Origin: Nymphaea colorata
Lineage: Eukaryota > Streptophyta > Magnoliopsida > Nymphaeales > Nymphaeaceae
Assembly (NCBI RefSeq): GCF_008831285.2
Contig: NC_045147.1
Location: 4,426,001 to 4,490,000, forward strand
Length of the DNA: 64,000 nucleotides
Direction: 5' to 3'
Of the stretch, positions 24,988 to 35,900 are shown piece after piece. Both the position numbers and the translations under genes were made by a program. The notes beneath the pieces were generated by a model. It was not told the DNA's origin and did not search any database. It saw only the letters and a program-made list of their open reading frames with translations. Every line of letters begins with the position of its first letter. Positions within the stretch are counted from its first letter, which is position 1.

Positions 24988-26346
24988 TCAAGTATAGAAT
25001 TTTTTGAGATGCAAAGCATTAATTGGATCGGGGATTTCGACCCCATCGGCGTCAATCAACCAATAAGAATTGTGAGGTAGAACGTCTTTGACGACATATG
25101 GTCCTTCCCAGTTTGGTGCCCATTTCCCTTTGGGTCTACTCCTGAGTGGAACTATAGATCTTAAAACAAGATCATTTACCTGAAATTTTCTCGCAATGAC
25201 CAATTTGGCATAATGTCGGGTGACTCTCTTGCGATAGACTTCAGCGTGCTCTGCCGCTTGTAGTCTTTTCTCATCTAAGACGTCTAATTGAGCAAGTCTC
25301 TTTTTTTGATACTTGCTAATTGGGAGTTCAATGAGAGCAGCAAATTTTATTGCTGGTTTTTGGACATATAATGGAAGGACAATTTTCGTTCCATATACTA
25401 ACTCTACTGGTGTAGCATTGGTGGGTGTCCGGATTGTAGTTCGATATGCCCAAAGTGCATTATGCATTTTCTCGTGCCAATCTCGGCCTGTTTCAACAGT
25501 CCTTTCTAAGACATGAATCAAAATCTTGTTGGTTGCTTCTGCCTAACCATTACCTTGAGGGTAATATGGGGCAGAGAAGTGATGTTGTATGTTGTGTTTG
25601 TGACAAAGATTGCGCATTTTCTCATTTTTAAAGTGAGTACCGTTGTCAGAAACGATATCGTGCGGGATGCCAAATCTACACAAAAGATTTTTGTGGATGA
25701 AGGACACTACATGTCGTCCTTCGACTGTTTTTAAGGTGATTGCTTCGACCCATTTGGTGGAATAATCTGTAGCTGCAAGAAAATACCTGTGTCCATTTGA
25801 GGCAGGCGGATTGATTGGTCCGACCATGTCGAAGGCCCACATAGAGAATGGCTAGGGTGAGCTGACCGAATGAAGGTATGCTGCTGGAGCATGAATTGAT
25901 GGTGCATGCAACTGACATTTGATGCATTTCTTGATAAATTGATGACAGTCCTTTTACATTGTAGGCCAATAATATCCTGCTCTGACTATCTGTTTGACGA
26001 AGGTCTGATACCCTACATGTCCTCCACAAATTCCTTCATGAGCTTCTTGAATGACTTCTAGTGCCTCATTTACATAGAGACATCTAGCATATTCTGTACT
26101 GAATCCTCTTCTGTATAGGATGTCTGCTAAAATGAAATATCTTGATGACATATGCCTCAGGGCTCTTTGCTCCTTTCGAGACATTTCAGGTGGAAGTGTT
26201 CCATTTCGAAGAAAAATCTCTGATGTTTTGATACCATGGTGTTTCTCTGCTTTTTGCTTGTAACACATGTTCTGGTATGACAAAAGATGGTTGTTCGAGT
26301 CTTCCGACTTCAAAAGATCTGATAGATTCTCCAGGTTTGAAGGCAA
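24988..26346 (-). pseudogene. Tat integrase, interrupted
   Basis: Integrase inserts the cDNA copy into the host genome. The N-terminal zinc-binding part is at 26,346-25,954 (HEGICGGHVGY, GYYWPTM, then CIKC after a stop). The catalytic core is at 25,842-25,543 (MWAFDMVGPI, GIPHDIVSDNGTHF, APYYPQGNG). The C-terminal part is at 25,521-24,988 (ALWAYRTTIRTPTNATP, KWAPNWEGPYVV, ALHLKKFY). These pieces share one frame, broken by stops at 25,954-25,956 (TAA), 25,852-25,854 (TAG) and 25,543-25,545 (TAG). The last stop falls just before the AEATN segment carrying the third catalytic acid, so an intact DDE core cannot be made. The frame is shifted relative to the upstream RNase H. Confidence 0.9.
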
Positions 26347-27505
26347 TGGTGGAGCCTAAACTGGCCAAACCGTCTGCAATCGGGTTAAATTCTCTTTCGA
26401 CATGCAAGAGCTGATACTCTTCAAATTGTTTTAAAAGGAAAGTTGCTAATTCTTGATACAGGATTAATTTCTGATCTTTGACTTGCCAATCCCCATTGAC
26501 TTGACTGACAACTAAGAGAGAATCTCCGAAAATGCGAACTCTCTGCACTTTAAATTTGAGCAGCATTTTGAGTCCTTGGATTAAGGCCTCGTACTCTACC
26601 ATATTATGTGTGCAAGAGAAATTCAATTTGAGGGAGTAAGGAATCATTTCCTTTTCTGGTGTAATGAAAAGTATCCCAATGCCTACCCCACCTGTGCTTT
26701 TAGATTCATCAAAATACATCTCCCAAATTGGCTCTGGTTCAGTCGTTAGGATTTGCTCATCTGGAAAATCATCATCTGTTTTGATTTCTTCAGATAAAGG
26801 AAAATTTGCCAACTGATCTGCGATGGCTTGCCCCTTGATTGATTTTTGTGACACATATTCCAAATCGTATTGCATTAACAAAACCTGCCACTTTGCTATC
26901 CTTCCATTTAGGAATGGTTGTTCGAGGATATATTTGAGTGAATTAAGTTTGGATAAAATTTTAACTTCGCATGCCAATAGGTAATGTCTTAATTTTTTAC
27001 ACATCCATACCAAGGCCAAGCAAGTTTTTTCCATGTGCGAGTAGTTCTTTTCATACTGCACAAATGTCTTGCTGATGTAATAAATGGCATGTTCTATTCG
27101 ACATCCTTCTTCATATTGAGCCAAAAATCCACCACAGGCTGAATTGTTAATTGTGATGTAAAGAAGTAGAGATTTCCCTAGAATTAGAGGTTTTAAAATT
27201 GGTGGACAAAGAAGATACTTCTTGATCTTTTCAAATGAGGCTTGACATTTATGTCCCCATTCAAACTTGACTCCTTTCCGTAGTAAATGGTTGAAGGGTT
27301 CACATATCATGGTAAGATTAGATATAAATCTTCTAATTGACTGAACTCTGCCTTGCAAGCTGCGTAGCTCCTTAAGATTTGTTGGCGGTGGCATTTCGAT
27401 GATCGCCTTTACTTTGGAGCGATCCATTTCGATTTCCTTTTTGCTAACCATAAATCCCAAAAGCTTATCAGATTCCACACCAAATACACATTTTTGTGGA
27501 TTCAA
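26186..27505 (-). pseudogene. Tat RT C-terminus, RNase H and archaeal-type RNase H
   Basis: This 439-codon open stretch continues in frame from the RT after one stop. It starts with the RT thumb/connection (NPQKCVFGVESDKLLGF). The Ty3-type RNase H follows (ACGGFLAQYEEG, HAIYYISKTF, LRHYLLACEVKIL). A second, archaeal-type RNase H comes next, with the acidic positions visible in MYFDES, MVEYEAL, RIFGDSLLVV and NPIADGLASLG. The extra RNase H is diagnostic of the Tat lineage. The frame is lost near 26,210 in a T run, where the integrase linker continues one base out of phase. Confidence 0.92.
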
Positions 27506-27574
27506 CCTAAGCTTATACTGTAAGAGTCTATCAAAAACTTGAGAAAGAATGTTGATGTGATTTTCTCTTGTTTT

Positions 27575-28120
27575 TTACTTAATTAGTAGATCATCTACAT
27601 ATGCATCCATGATTTGATGCATTTGATCATGAAAAGTAGCTGCCATGACTCTTTGATATGTTGCCCCAGCATTCTTCAAACCAAACGGCATTACCGTATA
27701 GCAGAAAGTGCCCCATGGGGTTGTAAACGATGTTTTGGCTTGATCTTGAGCAGCCAGTTTAATTTGGTTATAACTAGAATATCCATCCATAAAGAAGAAC
27801 ATAGCGTGGCCTGCAGTACTGTCGACCAACAAGTCGATGTTTGAAAGTGGATAGTCGTCCTTTGGTGTGACTTTATTCAAATCTCTGAAATCGATGCAGA
27901 GTCGAATTTTGCCATTTTTCTTTGAGACTACCACAATGTTTGCTAACCATTCAGGATAGTCGATTGCTCGGATGAACCCTGCCTTTAGTAGGTCATCTAG
28001 GCCTTCCTTAACTTGCCCCTCAAGATGAGGGTCTAGTTTTCTCAACTTTTGTTTGATTGGCTTGCATTCTGGTTTCAATGGAAGTCGATGCTCGACTAAT
28101 TTTGTATCGAGTCCTGGCAT
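27575..28120 (-). pseudogene. Tat reverse transcriptase core
   Basis: Copies element RNA into DNA. Motifs in order are HRLPLKPECKPIKQKLR, WLANIVVVSKKNGKIRLCID, FRDLNKVTPKDDYPL, MDGYSSYNQIKL, TPWGTFCYTVMPFGLKNAGA and the catalytic YVDD at 27,590-27,601. Directly after DDLLIK the frame meets TAA (27,575-27,577), beyond which the same frame continues into RNase H. The catalytic core therefore looks intact, but the polyprotein is truncated there. Confidence 0.93.
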
Positions 28121-28682
28121 GTCCTCATAAGTTCATGCAAAGGCTTCTTGATGCTCTTTGAGGAAGTCTATCAATTCTTTTCTTTCACCTGCTGAGAGAC
28201 TTGTTCCGATTTACAAAATCTTTGGGTTCTCTTCCGTGCCAATATTAATTTCCTCAATTGGATCATTAATCAAAGGTGACGGTTAATCTTGCTTTCTTAT
28301 TTGGATGAACTCTAGACACTCTATCTCAATGAATTTTGGATTTACCTCCTTAAAGGCTTTTGTTGTTTGATCCTCAGATGCCATCCTAAAGATTATAAAG
28401 AAGTTAGATGAGATTTGAGACATTGTACATGGAAGTAAATTGCATATGCCATTGCATCTTTGAAGGTATTACAAAATGAAGACACTTGGTCTATTTGGAG
28501 TACAATGATAACGAAATGACAAAATGATGACTGGATGACAAAATGATAGCGAATTTATTGATTCACATTGATGGTGAACATCCGCCTATGGTATTGCTCT
28601 TGACAAAAGGTATTGGCTTGAATTCTTCCTCGGCATTTACTTTTTCATAGCTTTGGCATCCTAAGGCTTGAGTGCCTCGTTG

Positions 28683-29413
28683 TCATGTCAAGGTAACTGG
28701 TTCTAAGATTCCATTTTCATGTTTGCCAAGGCCAATAAATGGCTGGTAGCCATGGCGTATGAGTAAATCCAATCCTTTCTCATTCTGGCAGAATTTCTTG
28801 AATAACGGATGACTTTTGTAACTTATTTCAGGTTTGGTACCCTTTTTCATCCACACCTGTTTCTTTGGTTTCTGAATGGCCAATCTGCTAAGACTTTGAG
28901 ACATTTCTTCCTCTTTGTAGACTCGAATACTGGGTACCTCAATTGTATATGTTGGTACCAGAATCATTGGTGCACAAGCTGACTCTGCCTATCCTCTGCA
29001 TAGATGGTTATAGTATTCCTGTTGTGAGTCCATTTGATGCACTGATGTAGAGTGGAAGGAACTGCATAGGTAGCATGGATCCACGGTCTGCCAAGCAATA
29101 GGTTGAATGAGGGTTTTATATCCACCACATGAAATAAAATCTGATGATACGTCTCAGAGATATTCAGATCTAGACATATACATCCTAGGCATGGTTGTCC
29201 TGTTCCGTCATATCTATGGATGAAAATCGATGACGGTGTATAATCAGCCTGTCTTATGCCTAACTCACGAGTTGTTTGTTGTGGACAAATGTTCAGGCTT
29301 GCTCCACCATCAATTAAAACATGAGAAACTCTGGTTCCCCTTGTTTCTACCACTATGTGCAAGACATCATTATGCGATGCACCTCCAATTGGTAGATCTT
29401 TATCAGAGAACAT
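28683..29413 (-). pseudogene. Tat aspartic protease and G-patch-like segment
   Basis: The protease (29,413-28,964) processes the Gag-Pol polyprotein. Its active-site motif is VLIDGGASLNICP, and FNLLLGRPWIH forms the later flap/core motif. Near 28,970 the frame shifts and continues at 28,967-28,683 with basic sequence and GYQPFIGLGKHENGI, which resembles the G-patch segment found in many Tat/Ogre elements. A further frame change lies between 28,683 and the RT at 28,120. The protease shares its frame with gag, separated by stop codons at 29,717, 29,525 and 29,471. Confidence 0.85.
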
Positions 29414-29716
29414 GATCGAACCATTTTCACATAATTCAAATGCCCATCCATTTCCTTGGTTAGGGCTAAATCATCCCTTCTTGACTTCGGGTAAGGGGTC
29501 TAATTCCTTGAAAATGGATTCCAATCATTCAGGGTCGCACACTTGTGACTTCTGATCAATCTCTGTCATATGGTCTGGTTTAACCAGTCTGGTTTGTGCA
29601 TTGATGGATCCTTTATCATGTTTGAAAAGTAATCCAAAGAAATCCAGGGATGCTGTATCCCTTTTGTTTGTCACCATAATTTGATGACCTATTGAAAATA
29701 TGACCATCGAAACTAT

Positions 29717-31135
29717 TCATTTCTCATGTTTAGGAAAAGGGTTTTTGAGAATGTCAGGTTGTTCGCTGACCTCTTTGATGATTTCTTCATCAATTGCATC
29801 TTGCACAATATTTTTAAGTACAAGACAGTCTTCTGTGTCGTGTCCTGGAACACGATGAAATTTGTAAAATTGCTCTTTGTTTTTCCCCATCATCGGTGGG
29901 GGCTTGGAGACTTTTGGGAGGAACAGAGTACCTCTTTCGATCAACATGTGCATGACCTCTGCATAACTCTGTTGTAATGGGGTGAATTTCCTATCGTATC
30001 TCCATCCAGGAAGTTTGTTTTTAGTGCCACTACTACTACCACTAGCTCTGTCCATCAGCCCTTTATTCTTGGGATGTTCTGACTTCTCTTTCTTGAAGGT
30101 GGCGGCATTGGCTAAGACGTTGGCTAGAGCATTTTGACTTCTGCTATTCTTCTTTGTATCTTTCCTAACCTTTACCAGGATGACAACATCAAAAGCTCCA
30201 TTTTTAATTCCTGCTTCAATGCATTCTGCCCTCTCGGCGAGATCGATGAAAGACTTGATTGGAGCATTGGAAATGAGGCTCCTTAATGGTTGTGTCAAAT
30301 TGTTTACGATGAGTCCCAATGCATGGGATTGAGAGATTGAATCCCTCATCTTGTTGCTACAAGAAGACCTCCATCTTTGAATAAAATCTCTCACCTTTTT
30401 ACCTGGCCTTTGCTTCAGATAGCATAGCATGGTGATCGTTGGTGCAGTTTCGACGTTTTGAATGAACCTTTCAATGAAAAGGTTGATTAACTTGTCAAAA
30501 TTCTTCAATTCGACTGGGTTGATGTGTTCCCGATACCATTGTGCAGCAATTCCTTCCAGGCTTCTTGGGAAACATCGAAAGAGGGCCCTGTGATTGTGGC
30601 GAAATTTGTAGCATTTAGCAAAGAACATGGCCAAATGTGCCTTTGGGTCTCTGTGACCATCAAATTTGATAAATTTCTTAGGCAAGTTTTTTATATGCTT
30701 GTCATTTTCGAAGCTTTCGTAGAAATCTTCGCACGTAAAATTCCTTTTATTCTTGCATTTGAATTGAACTGCGTTCAACTTCTTTTCAACTTCCTAAATT
30801 TTTGTTTTCCAGGATTCTCCCTTCTTCTTTTTCTTGGGAGTTTTTGATTCTTCCTCACTACTGGATTCTGTTGTAGTATTTTCAGAAGAGTCAGAACTAC
30901 TTGATGAATACATCTTTGTCTTCTTCCCTTTCTTTTTGGCCTTTTCTGCCTGGGCTTGTTCTTCATTGAACATAATCATGTATCTCCGAAATCTTCTGTA
31001 TTCTTCAAATTTTGGATCATTTATTTCTAGCTTGGGAGGTGTTTCTGAGGAGGATTCTTCTCCCTTGTCTCCCATAAAAGTTTTCTCTAGCTCCATTTCA
31101 ATCTTTCTCCTTTGTTGGCTTCTAGTTTCGACCAT
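29717..31135 (-). pseudogene. Tat gag capsid protein, interrupted
   Basis: The start chosen is the ATG at 31,135 (MVETRSQQRRKIEME). The N-terminal part is acidic/serine-rich and then lysine-rich. An in-frame TAG at 30,794-30,796 separates it from the retrotransposon Gag domain (FDGHRDPKAHLAMF, CFPRSLEGIAAQWYREH, IERFIQNVETAPTITML, LKQRPGKKVRDFIQRW). A CCHC-like remnant near the end reads FYKFHRVPGHDTEDC, with the first cysteine position replaced. The stop at 29,717-29,719 is TGA and the frame reopens afterwards, so it may be a mutated sense codon rather than the natural end. Gag would form the virus-like particle. Confidence 0.88.
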
Positions 31136-31290
31136 AAAGCGGATGTTCACCTTGCAAGAAGAAAAATTGAAAATGTTAGGATTTGAATTGTCGAGAGATG
31201 ACAAATTTTGATTGCATATTGGAAGAAAGATGAGAATGACAAAACTTGACAAAGTTCAACACAACTTGATAAAACTTGACAAATTTTGGC

Positions 31291-32199
31291 TTAACAACAA
31301 TGAACCAGACATGACAATATAGGACATAAGGATAGATGGGCTTCCTCCATCTTCCTACGGTAGTGTTCCATACTGGATAACTGGTTGTCGGTATTCTGAA
31401 AATGACATGATTGTAGCCCCACATGTTTGTAGAACCATGCTTGTAGTGCGAAGACACATCCTTCTATCGAGTCTGCATCTCCAATTGAAAATTTGGTCAG
31501 CCCTCTGTAAAGAAATGCCAAGGCTGCCATTGCTACGGATATGTGACGGACTTTGACATGCCCCTATTTTCTAAAGAGACGGGCTATGCGGAAATCCATT
31601 ATGTGTTCTTCATTGTTGAAGAAGATAAGACCCGCAGTACAAGTCACCATGGAGTTTTTGTACTTGTCTGCAATACTTCTACATAGTAAAGCAGGGTTGA
31701 CAAATTGGGAATATGTTTCACCAAGTTCTTGTAGTTGAAGATATTGATGTCCATCTTTCTCTAGAAAAGGCCAACTTCGTTTTCCTGTGAGTTTACAAAT
31801 CACTTCTAGAGTTTTTACTTGACCTTGGTTTACAAGGAACTGGTCTTCAATTGGACCTCTTGGGACACCTTTTGGTTCTGGCAAACCCATGATACTGGAG
31901 AAGTCATCAAGAGTGATTGTCATTTTACCCCATGAAAATCAGAATGTGTTGGTCCTTGGGTTCCATCTTTCGGCAATTGCATGGATTAGATTGCCAATGA
32001 TAGGTTGCATGGCAAGACTAATTGCTTCTTTGAGACCGCAATCTTCTAAGTGGTCCGAAAACATACACCGAAAAGTTGGGTACCATGAAAGATACCACTG
32101 AGGTAGGTAGACACCACTTGAGATGACGCGAAGTCCGGATCGACCTTGACATGACCCAAATAGGATGTGGTCATATGGAAAAATGCTTTCTGAGTCCAT
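31291..32199 (-). pseudogene. PMD-like reading frame between 5' LTR and gag of the Tat element
   Basis: A single frame starts with ATG at 32,199. It is interrupted by TGA at 31,939-31,941 and TAG at 31,564-31,566, and reads on to 31,291. Motifs are IIGNLIHAIAERWNPRTNTF, then (after the stop) FSWGKMTITLDDFSSIMGLP, and later AALAFLYRGL and GCVFALQAWFYKHV. Their order and spacing are those of the plant mobile domain: W.P.TNTF..PWGEMT.TL.D, then a tyrosine-rich aliphatic helix, then LLLLQ.W. It occupies the position of the extra ORF that some Tat/Ogre elements carry upstream of gag. The role is unknown. The window's other PMD locus (7.9-10.3 kb) is clearly different in composition. Confidence 0.75.
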
Positions 32200-32959
32200 C
32201 TAGACAAGAGAAGGTGTTAGACTTTGACATGAATTGACCCAATAGAGACTCAAGAAGAGTTTTGTCATTGGGTTTGGACATGGACTTAGAGGCAAACATC
32301 ATATGCATCCAAACAAGCAATTAACGAAAAATTGATAATGCATTCCCTAGGACTCTTGCCTATATGCATTGTTTTGAAAATTGGTCTTGGAACCTACGGA
32401 GAATAAATTGGTGAATCGTTTTCCATTTATCCAATAATTTAAGGTATGCCTATATACCAAATTTATGGTACTGGCATAAACTCCTCCAAGGGTTTTCTAG
32501 ATTTGGGCTCTCCAATCTCCTTGTCCACCCATCGATATACCGGGACTATTGTCTGTTTCGGTACTAATGGGGGGACTTCTCAATCCAATTGGGTGGTCCA
32601 GTTGTAAGGCTACATCTTGGACTAATGTCCTAGAGATAGCCCGACAACGTGATGACCGGGACATGACATAGGTAAGGATTTGTTTTCCAAAATTCATGAG
32701 AAGATGCGAAATAGATGGCTCTATTGCATACATTCCTAAGAGATAGATTTGAAAATTTGAAAGCATACATGAGCTGCATACAATCCCTAAATTGAGGAGG
32801 GGTAGGATAAATTGACATGAAAGATGTTCGTAAAATCTCCTCAATGTATACTACATGATGCCGGTATGCATGTTTATGAAAAATTTTGTGCAATTGATAT
32901 CCGACAATGTAAAATAACTTGTATATGATTCAAATAGGTCCTTAGACAAACAATGACGG
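32200..32959 (-). other. Leader between PBS and PMD-like frame
   Basis: About 760 bp inside the Tat element after the PBS. A 115-codon open stretch at 32,844-32,497 shows no recognisable family and may be chance or a decayed N-terminal part of the PMD-like protein. Packaging signals would be expected here but cannot be read from sequence. Confidence 0.5.
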
Positions 32960-32977
32960 GTCCCACCGGGCGTGCCA
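32960..32977 (-). promoter_or_regulatory. Primer binding site (PBS) of the Tat element
   Basis: Two bases inside the 5' LTR, the - strand reads TGGCACGCCCGGTGGGAC. It starts with TGG, as expected for pairing with the CCA end of a tRNA. I did not assign the primer tRNA. Confidence 0.7.
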
Positions 32978-32979
32978 TC

Positions 32980-35900
32980 TGTTCGCACCCCACCATTTTC
33001 TCAAAGGGTGTCATATGCAAATCAACAAAATTCTTTTAAAATTGAGGTTTTGAAAAATATTTTAATGAAAAGGGATCCGTCCGTTGGTACAAGCTCCAAC
33101 CGTTCCTGCCGCCTTTAACAGGAGTAATTAGACCAAGGATTAAGGATCATTTGGATCATATATGACTTTTTGATGTAAATCCTACATGCTTATGCATTGA
33201 GGTTTTGGATTCAAGAACCAAAATTTATTTTGAATCAGTGATTTGAACTCGTTTTGAAGATTAGAGGATTTTCAAGTTGGTTCAAAAACCTTTGTTTTTG
33301 TGCCATTCGATTTGGAATACACAATTCTTGAGGATTTTGAAAAGTGAAATTGAGTTCTTTATTGTGAACTCTAAATGGTTCATGAGTTGAAATTATGATC
33401 AACTTTTGAAAAATAGCTAAGTTTCCTTATGAAAGAAACTTGATTTTTCAATTCTTCTTTTGCTAAATCGTGTGATTTGGTTAGGTAGAATCCATTCCTT
33501 TGATGAAACATAGGCTTCAAATTGTTAGCAAACGTGTTGTTTTTCAAATATACTTTGGCGAAGATCATGAATGCATTGCTTTTGTTTTCTTTTGAAGTTA
33601 AGAGAAGTTTACAAATTTTTGTTGCAGTATGACTTGGTCACTTTTTGCAACTCAAATTCGAATCACTTAACTTCTTGAGAATATGCATGTGGTGTCATTG
33701 ATTTTGAGTGAAAGTGAATGCATTAAATTAGAAGGGAAACTATATGGAACATTCATTTTTCTCTCTCTCATAATCTCTCAAGGTTCATTCAAATGAAACA
33801 TACATTCTTCACTCTCTCATAATCTCTTAAGGTCCATATTGCAATTTCACATCATACGATCTACACATAGAGATTGATTTTAATTAACATGTAGGACTTT
33901 ATCTAAATATGCTTATTATATGATTAAGTACATGAATTAGAGATGTAGTCCATAAGCTTGACACTGGACATAAAACTATCAAAATGATGAAAAATATACA
34001 AATGATGTGAAAATCAATTTTTTTTTTTTAAATAGATGGGAGACGTGGATGACATCCACTTTCGTCTCAAGATAGCTAAAAAAATCAGACCTTATGTTGA
34101 TTTAGATAGCTGAAAATTATGGACATTGATTCCAATAAAGGGCTTGTTTCTTAGATAGAAATGAGAAGTCTTTCATCAAATTTCAGATTTCGTACTCATG
34201 AAATCGTCAACTTCTTTGGATAGTTCTAGGATAGTTGGCATTTTAAATATATAAAATTTGACATTCATAAACCAATTCCTATAAAACATGGTCTGATTTC
34301 AACAACATACATACATCTTACGTATGGATTGCTGAAATTAAGCAAATTTTAAAATGAAATAAAAATGATTTCATAACTTGGTACTATGAAAATCAAAATG
34401 AACCATGTTCTTAAAACCAGTTTGAAAACGTGTTCCAATCTGATTTTAAGAGAGGAAAACAATGTTTAGCAAGAGATTGAACACGTATATGTATATATAT
34501 AATAGTGTATCCATATACATACTTTACTCTTCAAAATGAAATTTCATGAAGGGACGACATAACTCACGAATCATGAAGATTCATGGCAGGGTTCTTTTAC
34601 GTGGGAAGATTGAAAACGTGTTCCAAATCTCCCCTACTACCCTTGATCAATTAAATAAAGCATGAAACGAAATAACTTTAAATAGAAATAGATAAATGAA
34701 TGCTCAAGCTAGTTCATCCTTAATTTCACCATGCAAAGGTGGATTACATTCATGAGAATGCATCCATCCTTAATAGGCTTTTTTGTCATATATATATTGC
34801 AGCAAGATCACTCTCTCACAATGGGTTTTCTCGTGGTGGGGAGTTCAAAATGGTTTTAAGCTGGTTGTTTTGAAAGGGACGTGGCCTTGGGGCCCTTTTC
34901 AAAATTTGATACATGGGTTCGTCTTTAAGAAAAAAACGACGTATGCATGCATGATGCATTAACATGTACATTTAATTGAAGGTTTCCCGTAGCTGGACAT
35001 CATTCCCAGCCATGAAACAAATGAAAATAAATCCTCCCACGAATTGCTAGAATTAAAATGAATTAATGAGAAACCAAAATAGATGAGAAATGGTTAAAAT
35101 CACATACCTTGCAGTCGGTCTTGATACTTGATCTTTGCCTTCACTTGTTTTCTAAATCGAGCAATCCTAAGCAAGAATCCAAGCTTGGATTCGAGCTTAG
35201 CAAAGTTAGAAGTAGAATAGCTTGCTTGCTGGAATTTGTAGTATGAAAGAAGGCTTCTCACCATGAAAGTCCTAAGTAAGGGTTCACATAAGCACTCTAA
35301 CTTAGCAAAATCAATGGAGAAAATAGAAGAAAATGAAGAAGAAAGAAAGAGAAAAGAGGAAAGAATACTTGGACGAATTTCTCCTCTCTTCCTTGGCTTC
35401 TCCCTCCTAGCTCCTTGGCTGCAACACTTGATGGAATACCTACAAAATTTTGTCCCCCCTCCCCCCCCCCACTTGGTGGCCAAGAGGAGTTTTATATAGA
35501 GGAGGAGGTGGGTTCAATCACCTCCTTAAATTTGCCTTGGAAGATTAATCAAGGCTTAGGGAGATGAAAAATGGAATAAATGGAATTTTAATGACTTTAT
35601 TTACTCATTCTTATCCCAATTGCACGAGCTAGGTGGGCTGGGTTAGGTTTGGTCAACTTGGTTCAGACCTAGCTGACCAACATTGACCAAATTTTCGACG
35701 AAAATGCCTTTGCACAGGGTTTTGTCTTATTTTGTGCTATTTATTTATTTTTTTGTTTGAAATCGAGCTTGTTAGGTTAAAACCTAGTTATTAAGCTCCA
35801 AATGCCATTGAATTATGATAATCCAATTTCAATTTGAATAAAATTTGAAAATTCTTTCAAATTTGGCTCGAAAAAGATATTTTCATCCATAATTTGATTG

